NCBI GenBank assembly: GCA_023426545.1
Contig: JAFAAN010000024.1
Location: forward strand, 1-32,081
Reading direction: 5' to 3'
Length of the DNA: 32,081 nt
Source of the DNA: Pseudomonadota bacterium
GTDB lineage: Bacteria; Myxococcota; Myxococcia; Myxococcales; Myxococcaceae
Part shown: positions 7,951 to 16,001 of the stretch, in pieces
Position numbering within the stretch: the first letter of the stretch is position 1
Layout of the letters: each line of letters begins with the position of its first letter
Notes under the pieces: generated by a model
Databases searched by the model: none
What the model was told of the DNA's origin: nothing
What the model saw: only the letters and a program-made list of their open reading frames with translations
Position numbers and translations under genes: made by a program

Positions 7951-7971
7951 CACGCCCGGCGCTCCGCCAGG

Positions 7972-7998
7972 CTGGAGCCCGCCGTCACGGGGCTCCAG
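7972..7998. terminator. Hairpin between convergent genes
   Basis: CTGGAGCCC (7972-7980) pairs perfectly with GGGCTCCAG (7990-7998) around a 9-base loop. It lies 22 bp after the MobA-like stop and 20 bp before the stop of the minus-strand gene. No U-tract is seen. Confidence 0.5.
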
Positions 7999-8017
7999 TC
8001 CGTGCGCGTCTCGCGCG

Positions 8018-8962
8018 TCAGAGCGTGATGCCGATTCCCAGGTAGGGCCCGGTGAGGCGTTCGACGTGCTCCTCGCCATCCAGATGGCCGGCGTCGTTGA
8101 GGTAGAGGGTGCGCCAGCCACCGCGCAGGTTCAGCGCGCCCAGGTGCAGCGCCAGGCCGGCCTGCGCATCCACCTGCCGATGCGGGAAGGGCACCGCCTG
8201 AACGCGGGCCTCGACGTCCACCGGCGAGGGGCCGATGCAGGCCTCCACGGAGGCGCCGAAGCTGGGGCCCGCGAAGATGATGTCCGGCGCGTGTGCGCTG
8301 GCGATGCCGGCCTCCAGCCGCAGCCGTCCCCGCGGTCCCGCCCACAGCGCCGCGGTGGCGTGCGCGCTGAGCAGGGTGATGCGGTCGGTGGTGTCCGAGC
8401 CGTCCGCCGCGCGAAGCGACAGGCCCGTCATGCGCGCGTCCAAGCCCAGGCGCCGCCCATCCATGGCCATGAAGAGCCCCATGGCGCCGCCGCTGTCGTG
8501 CAGCCAGTCGCCCTGCACGCCCATGCGCACGAGGAGCCGCACAGCGTCGTCCTGCTCCTGCTCCACGCGGGGCGGCGTGCCCACGTAGCCGAGGCGCGAA
8601 CCCGTGGCGCCCGCGACGGCCCCCGCGACGAGGTAGCCCGGGGGCACGGGGCGCACGCGCGCCGTTCGCCTCCGGGGTGCGTCCGCTCCCCGGGACTCGC
8701 GTGGCTGGCCGATGGCCGTGGCCGCGTGGGCACGTCGGCCGCGTGCCGGGGAGCCTTCTCGAGGCTGGCCCAACTCGCTGGCCGGATGCGCGCGGGCGGG
8801 TGGAGCTGGCGAAGGCGGGGCGGAGGAGGCCTCGCGCGAGCTCGCCTCGCCGCTGGACGTGGCGCCTCGCTTGCCGAAGCGCGCCTCGGCGGGCGCGGGG
8901 CCCAGGGCAGCGAGGGCTCCGGCCGCGAGCGCGGCGTACAGCACGGCCTTGGATGCGGGCAA
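8018..8962 (-). CDS. Exported barrel-like protein, EARFGKR family, copy 1
   Basis: The start is placed at a TTG (8962-8960) with GAGGAG six bases upstream; the longer ATG frame to 9253 would overlap the next gene. The 314-residue product has a signal peptide (SKAVLYAALAAGALAALGPAPAEA) and a mature end EARFGKRG. A Ser/Ala/Pro/Arg-rich low-complexity linker of about 100 residues follows, then a domain of amphipathic beta-strands of alternating pattern (for example LRLEAGIASAHAPD, ASVEACIG, LALHLGALNLRGGW, ending TGPYLGIGITL). This looks like an outer-membrane or periplasmic beta-barrel. It is paralogous to the gene immediately upstream on the same strand. Function unknown. Confidence 0.7.
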   Translation of the reverse strand: MPASKAVLYAALAAGALAALGPAPAEARFGKRGATSSGEASSREASSAPPSPAPPARAHPASELGQPREGSPARGRRAHAATAIGQPRESRGADAPRRRTARVRPVPPGYLVAGAVAGATGSRLGYVGTPPRVEQEQDDAVRLLVRMGVQGDWLHDSGGAMGLFMAMDGRRLGLDARMTGLSLRAADGSDTTDRITLLSAHATAALWAGPRGRLRLEAGIASAHAPDIIFAGPSFGASVEACIGPSPVDVEARVQAVPFPHRQVDAQAGLALHLGALNLRGGWRTLYLNDAGHLDGEEHVERLTGPYLGIGITL

Positions 8963-9191
8963 GGTCCACTCCTCGTGGGGGCTGAGGGAGCGCGGATTGA
9001 AGCGTTTCGCGCTGCCTCGGACCATGGGCCTCCAGGTATGGCGCGCCGTCCACCAGCGATACCTGTGTGGCGGCGGACACCGTTGCTCCGCGTGGCCGTG
9101 GGAGGCGTCACCCGATGATGCGTTGGCGCAGCTGCGCGCGGATGAACGCTTCGCCGGGACGCAGGTGCTGGTGATTGCGGTGGAGTCCGGC
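8963..9191. other. Gap between the two EARFGKR paralogues
   Basis: This 229 bp gap holds the GAGGAG ribosome-binding site of copy 1 at its left edge. On the plus strand, positions 9109-9186 could encode a peptide resembling the end of a response-regulator receiver domain (LAQLRADERFAGTQVLVI), but with no start, stop or rest of a domain. Nothing else is recognisable. Confidence 0.4.
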
Positions 9192-10046
9192 TCAGTAGGT
9201 GAGGCCCAGCCCGAGGAAGGGGCCGTGGAACGTGTCGACGTGGGAGACGCCATCCACGTAGCCGGCGTCGTCCAACACCATGCCGCGGTAGCCGCCGCGC
9301 AGCACCACCGCGCCCAGGTGCAGCGCCAGCGCGGCGGTGGCGTCCACCTGCCGGTAGGGGAAGGGCGTCACCTGCATGCGGGCCTCCAGGTCCAGGGGGC
9401 CGGCGATGCAGGCCTCCAGGGACATGCCCAGGCTGGGGCCCACGAAGGTGATGTCCGGCGCGTGCGCGGTGCTGACGCCGGCCTCCACGCGCAGGCGCGC
9501 GCGCTCGTGTGAAATGAGCGCCCAGGTGAGGTGCGACTGCGTCAGGGCGATGGTGTCCGAGCCGCTCGTCCCGTCATCCGTGGGCAGGCCCAGGCCCGTC
9601 AGCCGCAGGTCCACGCCGAAGCGCCGGCCTTCCAGTCCGAGGAACAGGTCCGCTCCGCCGCCGCCCTCGCCGACAGGCCCGCCCTGGATGCCCAGGCGGA
9701 AGGACAGCGGCGCCGCGTGGCGGTCACCGCGCAGCTCCGGCGTCACCCCCAGCCGGTGGTTGCCGGAGAGGAAGAGGAAGGAGAGCCAGTGCGCCGACAC
9801 CACGTCCGAGCCACCGCTCACGTACCGCCGGCTGCCCGAGGAGCGCGGGCGGGAGGGGCGGCGAGGCGCGTCGTCATCGTCATCCGAGCCGATGGCGGAG
9901 GCGCCGTGCTCCCTGTCATCCCTGTCCTTCTTGGAGTCGCTCTTGGCCGGCCGTGAGCGCTTGCCGAAGCGCGCCTCGGCCGTCGTCGGACCCAGTCCCA
10001 GTCCGAGCGCGAGGAGGGCACACAGCACGGTCCGGATTGAGAACAC
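9192..10046 (-). CDS. Exported barrel-like protein, EARFGKR family, copy 2
   Basis: The start is placed at a GTG (10046-10044) preceded by AGGAG at 8 bases; it opens a clean signal peptide (FSIRTVLCALLALGLGLGPTTAEA). The mature end EARFGKRSR is followed by a highly charged linker (Lys/Asp-rich, with a run of Asp) and then a beta-strand domain of about 190 residues. Blocks shared with copy 1 include RRFG/LGVD, LRVEAGVSTAHAPDI, FVGPSLG, SLEACI, PFPYRQVDA, LALHLGAVVLRGG and the C-terminal GPFLGLGLTY. The aromatic C-terminus fits an outer-membrane barrel inserted by the BAM machinery. The two copies are a tandem duplication whose linkers have diverged fastest. Function unknown. Confidence 0.7.
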   Translation of the reverse strand: MFSIRTVLCALLALGLGLGPTTAEARFGKRSRPAKSDSKKDRDDREHGASAIGSDDDDDAPRRPSRPRSSGSRRYVSGGSDVVSAHWLSFLFLSGNHRLGVTPELRGDRHAAPLSFRLGIQGGPVGEGGGGADLFLGLEGRRFGVDLRLTGLGLPTDDGTSGSDTIALTQSHLTWALISHERARLRVEAGVSTAHAPDITFVGPSLGMSLEACIAGPLDLEARMQVTPFPYRQVDATAALALHLGAVVLRGGYRGMVLDDAGYVDGVSHVDTFHGPFLGLGLTY

Positions 10047-10210
10047 GGGGTCAGCTCCTGAAGGTGGGCCGGGGATGCGGCCGCCGGACACCTGGACGCC
10101 TGGCTGCCTCGGATTATTCAAAACGGAGCGCTCCGTGGGCGGCCGACACCCCATGCCCGCGGTACCGCGGGGCTGGGCAAGGCGCTTGTGGATGCGGGGG
10201 CAACGGGCCG

Positions 10211-10582
10211 TCAGCGCCGGCCGCGCGCCTTGGCCTTCGCTACGCGCCGGGGCTCGGGCTTGCTCGGGGGCGCCGGCGCCTGGAGGGCGGTGGTGCACGC
10301 CGCGGTGGCCGTCACCGCGGCCGCGTAGGCGGCGTGGTGTTGCTGCTCCAGCGTTCGCAGCCGGCGCGACATGGCCTCGCGCAGGGCCTGGAGCTCCGCG
10401 ACGCGGGCTTCGGACTCGGCCGCCTCGCGCGCCAGCGCGTCGTTGCGCTCCACCAAGGCGGAGATGGAGCGCGACCCGGCCAGGGCCGCCGTGGCGGCGA
10501 GCAGCACCGCGCCCACCAACAGACCCCATGGCAGCCACGCCCGGCGCGGGGGCGCCGACTCGTTTCGCTGCATCGCTTCCAT
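10211..10582 (-). CDS. Small single-pass membrane protein with coiled coil
   Basis: The start is placed at the ATG at 10582 (MEAMQRNE); a second ATG nine bases on (10573) is equally possible. The frame extends further upstream but without membrane-protein character. The 123-residue product has a short N-terminal tail, a membrane segment (about 16-36, WLPWGLLVGAVLLAATAALAG) and a heptad-like helix (about 40-85, Leu/Glu/Arg-rich). Its end is Pro/Lys/Arg-rich (PEPRRVAKAKARGRR). It could tether a complex to the inner membrane or bind nucleic acid or envelope polymer through its basic tail. No family recognised. Confidence 0.6.
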   Translation of the reverse strand: MEAMQRNESAPPRRAWLPWGLLVGAVLLAATAALAGSRSISALVERNDALAREAAESEARVAELQALREAMSRRLRTLEQQHHAAYAAAVTATAACTTALQAPAPPSKPEPRRVAKAKARGRR

Positions 10583-10893
10583 GACCGCGAGGTTAGCGGG
10601 CTTCGTGGGGTAGGCTTCAAGGCGAGGACGTGGGAGTCGGCAGCACCTGCGCCCGGGGCCGCACGGCACGAAGCGCGCGCCCGGGCCCAGCGGGGGCCGC
10701 CTCCACTGTCGGCCCACCGCGTGGGCGCGGGCAGGGTGGCGGGAGGGAGATGCAGCGCCCCAGCCTCAACCGCCCGGCGCGGATGCCCACCGAGCTGGAC
10801 AGGCGCGTGGTTGATGCAGGCGGGCTTGATTCGGGGGCCGTGGGTGAGGCCTCATCCGGCCCCTTTCCTTCAACTTCGGGAGCCGGTGGTCTG
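10583..10893. other. 311 bp divergent gap
   Basis: The gap lies between the small membrane protein (minus) and the HAD hydrolase (plus). The plus-strand frame of the hydrolase stays open across most of it but reads as low-complexity Arg/Gly/Pro and is not taken as coding. A small perfect hairpin, GCCCAC-CGC-GTGGGC, lies at 10712-10726. No clear promoter is visible. Confidence 0.45.
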
Positions 10894-11742
10894 ATGGCGA
10901 TTGCGTGCGTGGTGCTGGACTTCGACGGAACCTTCACGGACGTGGCGGCGGAGAGCGCGCCCTTCCTGCTGCATTTCCGGCAGGGCCTGGCGGCGGCGGT
11001 GGGTGCGGAGGTGGAGTCCGCCTGGGAGGAGGAGGTCGCCGCGCTGCGCGCGGGCGCGGATTCGCTGGGGTGGGACTTGGGCGGCCGGGTGGTGGCGCCC
11101 GCCACGGCGGACCCGTACCTGACGGCCACCTGCACGGCGCACCGCCTCATGCAGCGCTTCGGACAGGGCGAGGACGAGGCCCGCCGCTCCGAGGTGGTGC
11201 AGAAGCTCTACCGCGAGGCGTACGCGCACTCGGCCACCGCCTTCAAGCCGGAGGCGAAGGAGGTGCTGGAGGCACTCGTGGCCACGGGCCTGCCGGTGAC
11301 GGTGGTGACGAACGCGCACACCGACCTGGTGGAGAAGAAGCTGGACCAGCTGGCGCCCAAGGGCCGCGAGAAGCTGACGGTGTCCGGGGACGCGCGCAAG
11401 TTCCTGCTGGACCCGCCGGACGCGCCGGACGCCCGCTTCTCCGCGGTGCCGGAGACGCAGACGCTGGACGGCGTGCTGCGCCGCCCCGTCTACCTGCGCC
11501 GGGGCCGCTACTTCGAGGCCCTCAAGCGCGTCTGGGAGACCACGGGCGCCACGCCGGAGCAGACGCTGGTGGCCGGTGACATCTATGAGCTGGACCTGGC
11601 GCTGCCCGCCGCCCTGGGCGCGCACGTGCAGCTGGTGGCCCGCGACAACGTGCTGCCCTACGAGCTGAAGGCGGTGGAGCAGCTGGGCCCCCGCGGCGGC
11701 GTGGACCGCAGCCTGCACGCGGTGGTGCGGCGCCTGCGCTGA
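10894..11742 (+). CDS. HAD-superfamily hydrolase
   Basis: The 282-residue protein starts at an ATG whose product immediately enters HAD motif I, VVLDFDGTFTD (nucleophile Asp9, general acid Asp11). Motif II is the strand PVTVVTNAHTD, where Thr precedes Asn. Motif IV is LVAGDIYELDL, which supplies the Mg2+-binding acidic residues. A helical cap of about 100 residues (AESAPFLLHF through KLYREAYAH) sits between motifs I and II, as in C1-cap phosphatases. It is probably a cytoplasmic phosphatase for a small metabolite; the substrate cannot be told from sequence. It converges on atpA across a double hairpin. Confidence 0.85.
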   Translation: MAIACVVLDFDGTFTDVAAESAPFLLHFRQGLAAAVGAEVESAWEEEVAALRAGADSLGWDLGGRVVAPATADPYLTATCTAHRLMQRFGQGEDEARRSEVVQKLYREAYAHSATAFKPEAKEVLEALVATGLPVTVVTNAHTDLVEKKLDQLAPKGREKLTVSGDARKFLLDPPDAPDARFSAVPETQTLDGVLRRPVYLRRGRYFEALKRVWETTGATPEQTLVAGDIYELDLALPAALGAHVQLVARDNVLPYELKAVEQLGPRGGVDRSLHAVVRRLR

Positions 11743-11768
11743 GCGCGCCCGCGGCGCGGAAAACACGA

Positions 11769-11831
11769 AGCCCCGCCTCCCAGTGAAGGGAGCGCGGGGC
11801 TCGGGTGTCACGGGGCCCTGAGAGGGCCCCG
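11769..11831 (-). terminator. Double hairpin terminator between the HAD gene and atpA
   Basis: Hairpin one pairs AGCCCCGC-CTCCC (11769-11781) with GGGAG-C-GCGGGGCT (11788-11801), one bulged C. Hairpin two pairs CGGGGCCCT (11811-11819) with AGGGCCCCG (11823-11831) perfectly around GAG. On the minus strand, hairpin one is followed by TCGTGTTTTCC, almost the same tail as the terminator at 824-853, so it most likely ends the atpA transcript. Confidence 0.75.
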
Positions 11832-11844
11832 CTCCGTGTCCGGC

Positions 11845-13392
<1,548 letters not shown>

Positions 13393-13497
13393 GGGCGTCT
13401 TGCGTCCTTGCACAGGGGCGGCCGACGTGGGGCAGGCCGCCGAAACCTTGAAGTCGGGGCCCCTTACCACGCACACCCCCCCGCTGCAATGCGCTCG

Positions 13498-13511
13498 GTA
13501 CCACCTGGTAC
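13498..13511. promoter_or_regulatory. Palindrome upstream of atpA
   Basis: GTACCA (13498-13503) and TGGTAC (13506-13511) are perfect inverted repeats separated by CC, about 106 bp upstream of the atpA start in an otherwise featureless 248 bp gap. It is a candidate operator; no matching -10/-35 pair is convincing. Confidence 0.4.
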
Positions 13512-13640
13512 GCCCTGGAGGAGCACGCCCGTTCAGGAGTGGGACAGACGGCGGCGGGGATGCATTTCCGAGGTGCTCTGGGGGTGGGGGCCGGGGCGCT
13601 CCAGGCTACTCCGGGGCATCAGCAGCCGTTGCCGTGGCAC

Positions 13641-15116
13641 TCAGTGCGGCGCCTCGCGGGGCAGCCAGGCGACGAAGCGCACGCCGCCCTGGGTGCAGGA
13701 CTCCGCCGCCAGCTTGCCCCCGTGCGCGATGGCGATCTGCCGGGCGAGGTAGAGGCCCAGGCCCAGGCCCTCCGGGTCGGAGGCGCGCTCCTTGCGGAAG
13801 GGCTCGAAGAGGACGGCGTGCTCCTCGGCGGCGACCTTCAGTCCGTGGCTATGCACGCAGAGTGTGATGCCCCCCACCGCGCCCGCCAGCCGCAGCGTCA
13901 CCGGGGACTCGGCCTCGCCTTGCTGCAGGACATTGCCCAGCAGGTGGTCCACGAGCTGCGCCAGCCGCGCGGTGTCCCAGCGGCCGCGCAGGTCGCCCGC
14001 CGTCTCCACCAGGAGCGTCCGCCGCGGGTGGGCCTGACGCCGCGCCTCCACCACGTGGGCCAGCACCGCGTCCAGCGTCGCGGGCTCCGGCCGCAGCGCC
14101 AGCCCGCCCGCCAGCCGCGCGCGGGTGAAGTCCATCAGCTCGTGGAGCATCCGCTCCATCCGCCGGGCGGCCTGGGCCACCTGCCCCACCAGCGTGCGCT
14201 GGGGCTCGGGCAGCCCGGCGAGCTGCTGCATCGAGCGGGTGCCTTGCTGGATGGCCTGCAGCGGCGCCCGCAGCTCGGTGTCCACCGCGCCCAGAAGCTG
14301 GTTCCGGAACTGGTCGGCGTGGGCGGTGCGCTCCTCGGCGGCCTTGCGCCCGCTGATGTCCCAGACGGCGGCGAGCCGCACCTGACGGCCCTCCCACGTC
14401 ACATAGCGTCCCAGCACCTCGATGGGCAGCCGCTGACCGTCGCGGCGCAGGACGACCACCTCGTACGGCGTTTCGAGCCCCCGGCTCAGCACCAGCCCCA
14501 CCTGCGACCGGAACTCCGGGGCCACGTAGTCCGCCAGGTGGCGGCCAATCAACTCCGAGGGGGACGAGTAACCCAGCAGCTGCGTCACCGCGCGGTTGGC
14601 GTCCAGCACGACGCCGTTGTCGTGCAGGAAGTGCCCGTCGCACGCCACGTCCGCCAGGCTGCGCATGTGCGACTCGCGCGCGCGCAGCCGCTGCTCCTCC
14701 AGGACCCGCTCCGTCTCGTCGCGCACCCACAGCGCCACGCCCGCGAGCGTGCCGCAGTGGAGCGCGGGCGACAGGCCCACCCGCAGGTGCCGCTCGCCAG
14801 CCGAGGACGACAGCACGCCCCGTACGGGGGCCTCCGTCACATCCTCTCCCGACAGCGCCCGGGCCAGCAGCGGCGACAGCGCCTGCGCCACGTGCGGCCA
14901 CAGCTCCGCCAGCGGGCGGCCCAGGTGCGCGCGCGGCTCCAGCCCGGAGAGCGCGGCCAGCGCGGCGTTCACCCACAGCGGCCGCAGCTCCCGGTCCAGC
15001 AGGGCCACGCCACAGCCCGCCCCCTGGAGGAGCGCGCCCAGGAAGGGACGCGCCTCCTCGGGCGCCGCCAGCGGGGACGACCCGTCGGGATACCGGTGGG
15101 GTAGGGACTGCGCCAT
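13641..15116 (-). CDS. PAS-PAS histidine-kinase-like protein lacking the phospho-acceptor His
   Basis: The 491-residue cytoplasmic protein (no membrane segment) has two PAS sensor domains (about 22-140 and 145-265, the second with LLGYSSPSELIGRHLADYV and YEVVVLRRDGQRLPIEV). A dimerisation helix pair (about 268-335) and a GHKL ATPase-like domain (about 370-488) follow. The H-box reads AVDTELRAPL: Thr280 stands where the phosphorylated His should be, in an otherwise normal motif. The N-box Asn395 and the G2 loop GLGLGLYLARQIAIAHGG are kept. The G1 box reads VHSHGLKV, with Ser423 in place of the ATP-binding Asp. It is therefore probably a pseudokinase or signal-binding adaptor. It sits between atpH and atpA on the same strand with its own putative promoter. 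No partner response regulator is adjacent. Confidence 0.88.
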   Translation of the reverse strand: MAQSLPHRYPDGSSPLAAPEEARPFLGALLQGAGCGVALLDRELRPLWVNAALAALSGLEPRAHLGRPLAELWPHVAQALSPLLARALSGEDVTEAPVRGVLSSSAGERHLRVGLSPALHCGTLAGVALWVRDETERVLEEQRLRARESHMRSLADVACDGHFLHDNGVVLDANRAVTQLLGYSSPSELIGRHLADYVAPEFRSQVGLVLSRGLETPYEVVVLRRDGQRLPIEVLGRYVTWEGRQVRLAAVWDISGRKAAEERTAHADQFRNQLLGAVDTELRAPLQAIQQGTRSMQQLAGLPEPQRTLVGQVAQAARRMERMLHELMDFTRARLAGGLALRPEPATLDAVLAHVVEARRQAHPRRTLLVETAGDLRGRWDTARLAQLVDHLLGNVLQQGEAESPVTLRLAGAVGGITLCVHSHGLKVAAEEHAVLFEPFRKERASDPEGLGLGLYLARQIAIAHGGKLAAESCTQGGVRFVAWLPREAPH

Positions 15117-15152
15117 GGTCAGGTCGTCCGGGGTGGCACGGGTTCGTCCCGC

Positions 15153-15190
15153 GACAGCCAGACTATACCGCTGTCAGGGCCTACAGGGAA
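15153..15190 (-). promoter_or_regulatory. Putative promoter of the pseudokinase with overlapping palindrome
   Basis: On the minus strand a -10 TATAGT (15167-15162) lies 17 bp from a weak -35 TTCCCT (15190-15185). The -10 sits exactly in the middle of the inverted repeat GACAGC (15153-15158) / GCTGTC (15170-15175), 11 bp apart. A protein bound to this palindrome would block the promoter. The expected transcript would have a leader of about 40 bases before the ATG at 15116. Confidence 0.5.
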
Positions 15191-15261
15191 TACCGGTTAG
15201 CCCTGGACTGCGGGGTGATACGGACGACCTGGAGCGTTGGTTGTCCGGCGCGCGGCCGGGC

Positions 15262-15810
15262 TCAGCGCTGCTTCAGCTCGCGGCGCATCTCCTCGAGCTG
15301 GGTGCGGATGCTGCCGTCGTAGAGGATGCTGCCCACCTGCGCGGCGACACCACCCAGGAGGCTGGGGTCCACGCGGGTCTCCAGCAGGACGTTGCGCTGG
15401 GTGAGCTGCTGGAGCGTCTGCTGGAGCTGCGCCAGGGCGTCCGCGGGGAGCGGGGCGGCGCTGGTGACATGGCCCCGGACGCGGCCGGCGCGGGCGTCCG
15501 CCATGTCGCGGAAGAGGCGGGCGATGTCCGCCAGGTAACCCAGCCGGTTGCGGTCCACCAGCAGGCGGAGGGTGTTGGCCAGCGTGGGCTCCACGCCGCC
15601 GGGGACGGCCTTCATCACCGCTTCCACCACGTGGAGGCGCTGCTCGCGGGTGTAGGCGGGGTTGACGAGCACGTCGTTCAGCTCGGCGTTCTTCGCGATG
15701 ACGTCGGCGAAAGCGGTGAGCTGCTCGGCGACGGCGTCAGTGCGGCCCGCCTCCGTAGCGACATCGAGGAGGGCGCGGGCGTAGCGGCGGGCAATCGACA
15801 CGTTCACCAT
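15262..15810 (-). CDS. atpH: ATP synthase F1 subunit delta
   Basis: The ATG at 15810 gives the standard start MVNVSIARRYARALLDVA. The 182-residue length is typical for the delta subunit (OSCP in mitochondria), which joins the top of the F1 head to the peripheral b-subunit stalk. The N-terminal helical domain is followed by the conserved C-terminal part: RVRGHVTSAAPL, LLETRVDPSLLGGVAAQVGS and ILYDGSIRTQLEEMRREL. It diverges from an Hsp70-like gene, so the usual upstream partners a, c and b are not in this cluster. Downstream on the same strand come the pseudokinase and then atpA. Confidence 0.95.
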   Translation of the reverse strand: MVNVSIARRYARALLDVATEAGRTDAVAEQLTAFADVIAKNAELNDVLVNPAYTREQRLHVVEAVMKAVPGGVEPTLANTLRLLVDRNRLGYLADIARLFRDMADARAGRVRGHVTSAAPLPADALAQLQQTLQQLTQRNVLLETRVDPSLLGGVAAQVGSILYDGSIRTQLEEMRRELKQR

Positions 15811-16001
15811 GGCGGTCGCGCCCTTAGCACGGGGGCCACGGGCGGGCAACGTCCGTCGCGGCCCGGGCGCCCGAGGGCGTCCGCACGCCCGCCGCCCCGG
15901 CCTGTGGGGCGGGGAAGCGGCGCTTATTGATGCGCGGGGGCGGGAAGGGGGCTTGGCGAGGTGGCGTGAAGGCCCGTAGGGTGGTGTCCTCCTGGCCCCT
16001 C

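Noticed and set aside
9192..10538. ATG-initiated longer version of EARFGKR copy 2
   Set aside because: The added residues lack protein character, and the signal peptide would become internal. The GTG at 10046 has AGGAG upstream.
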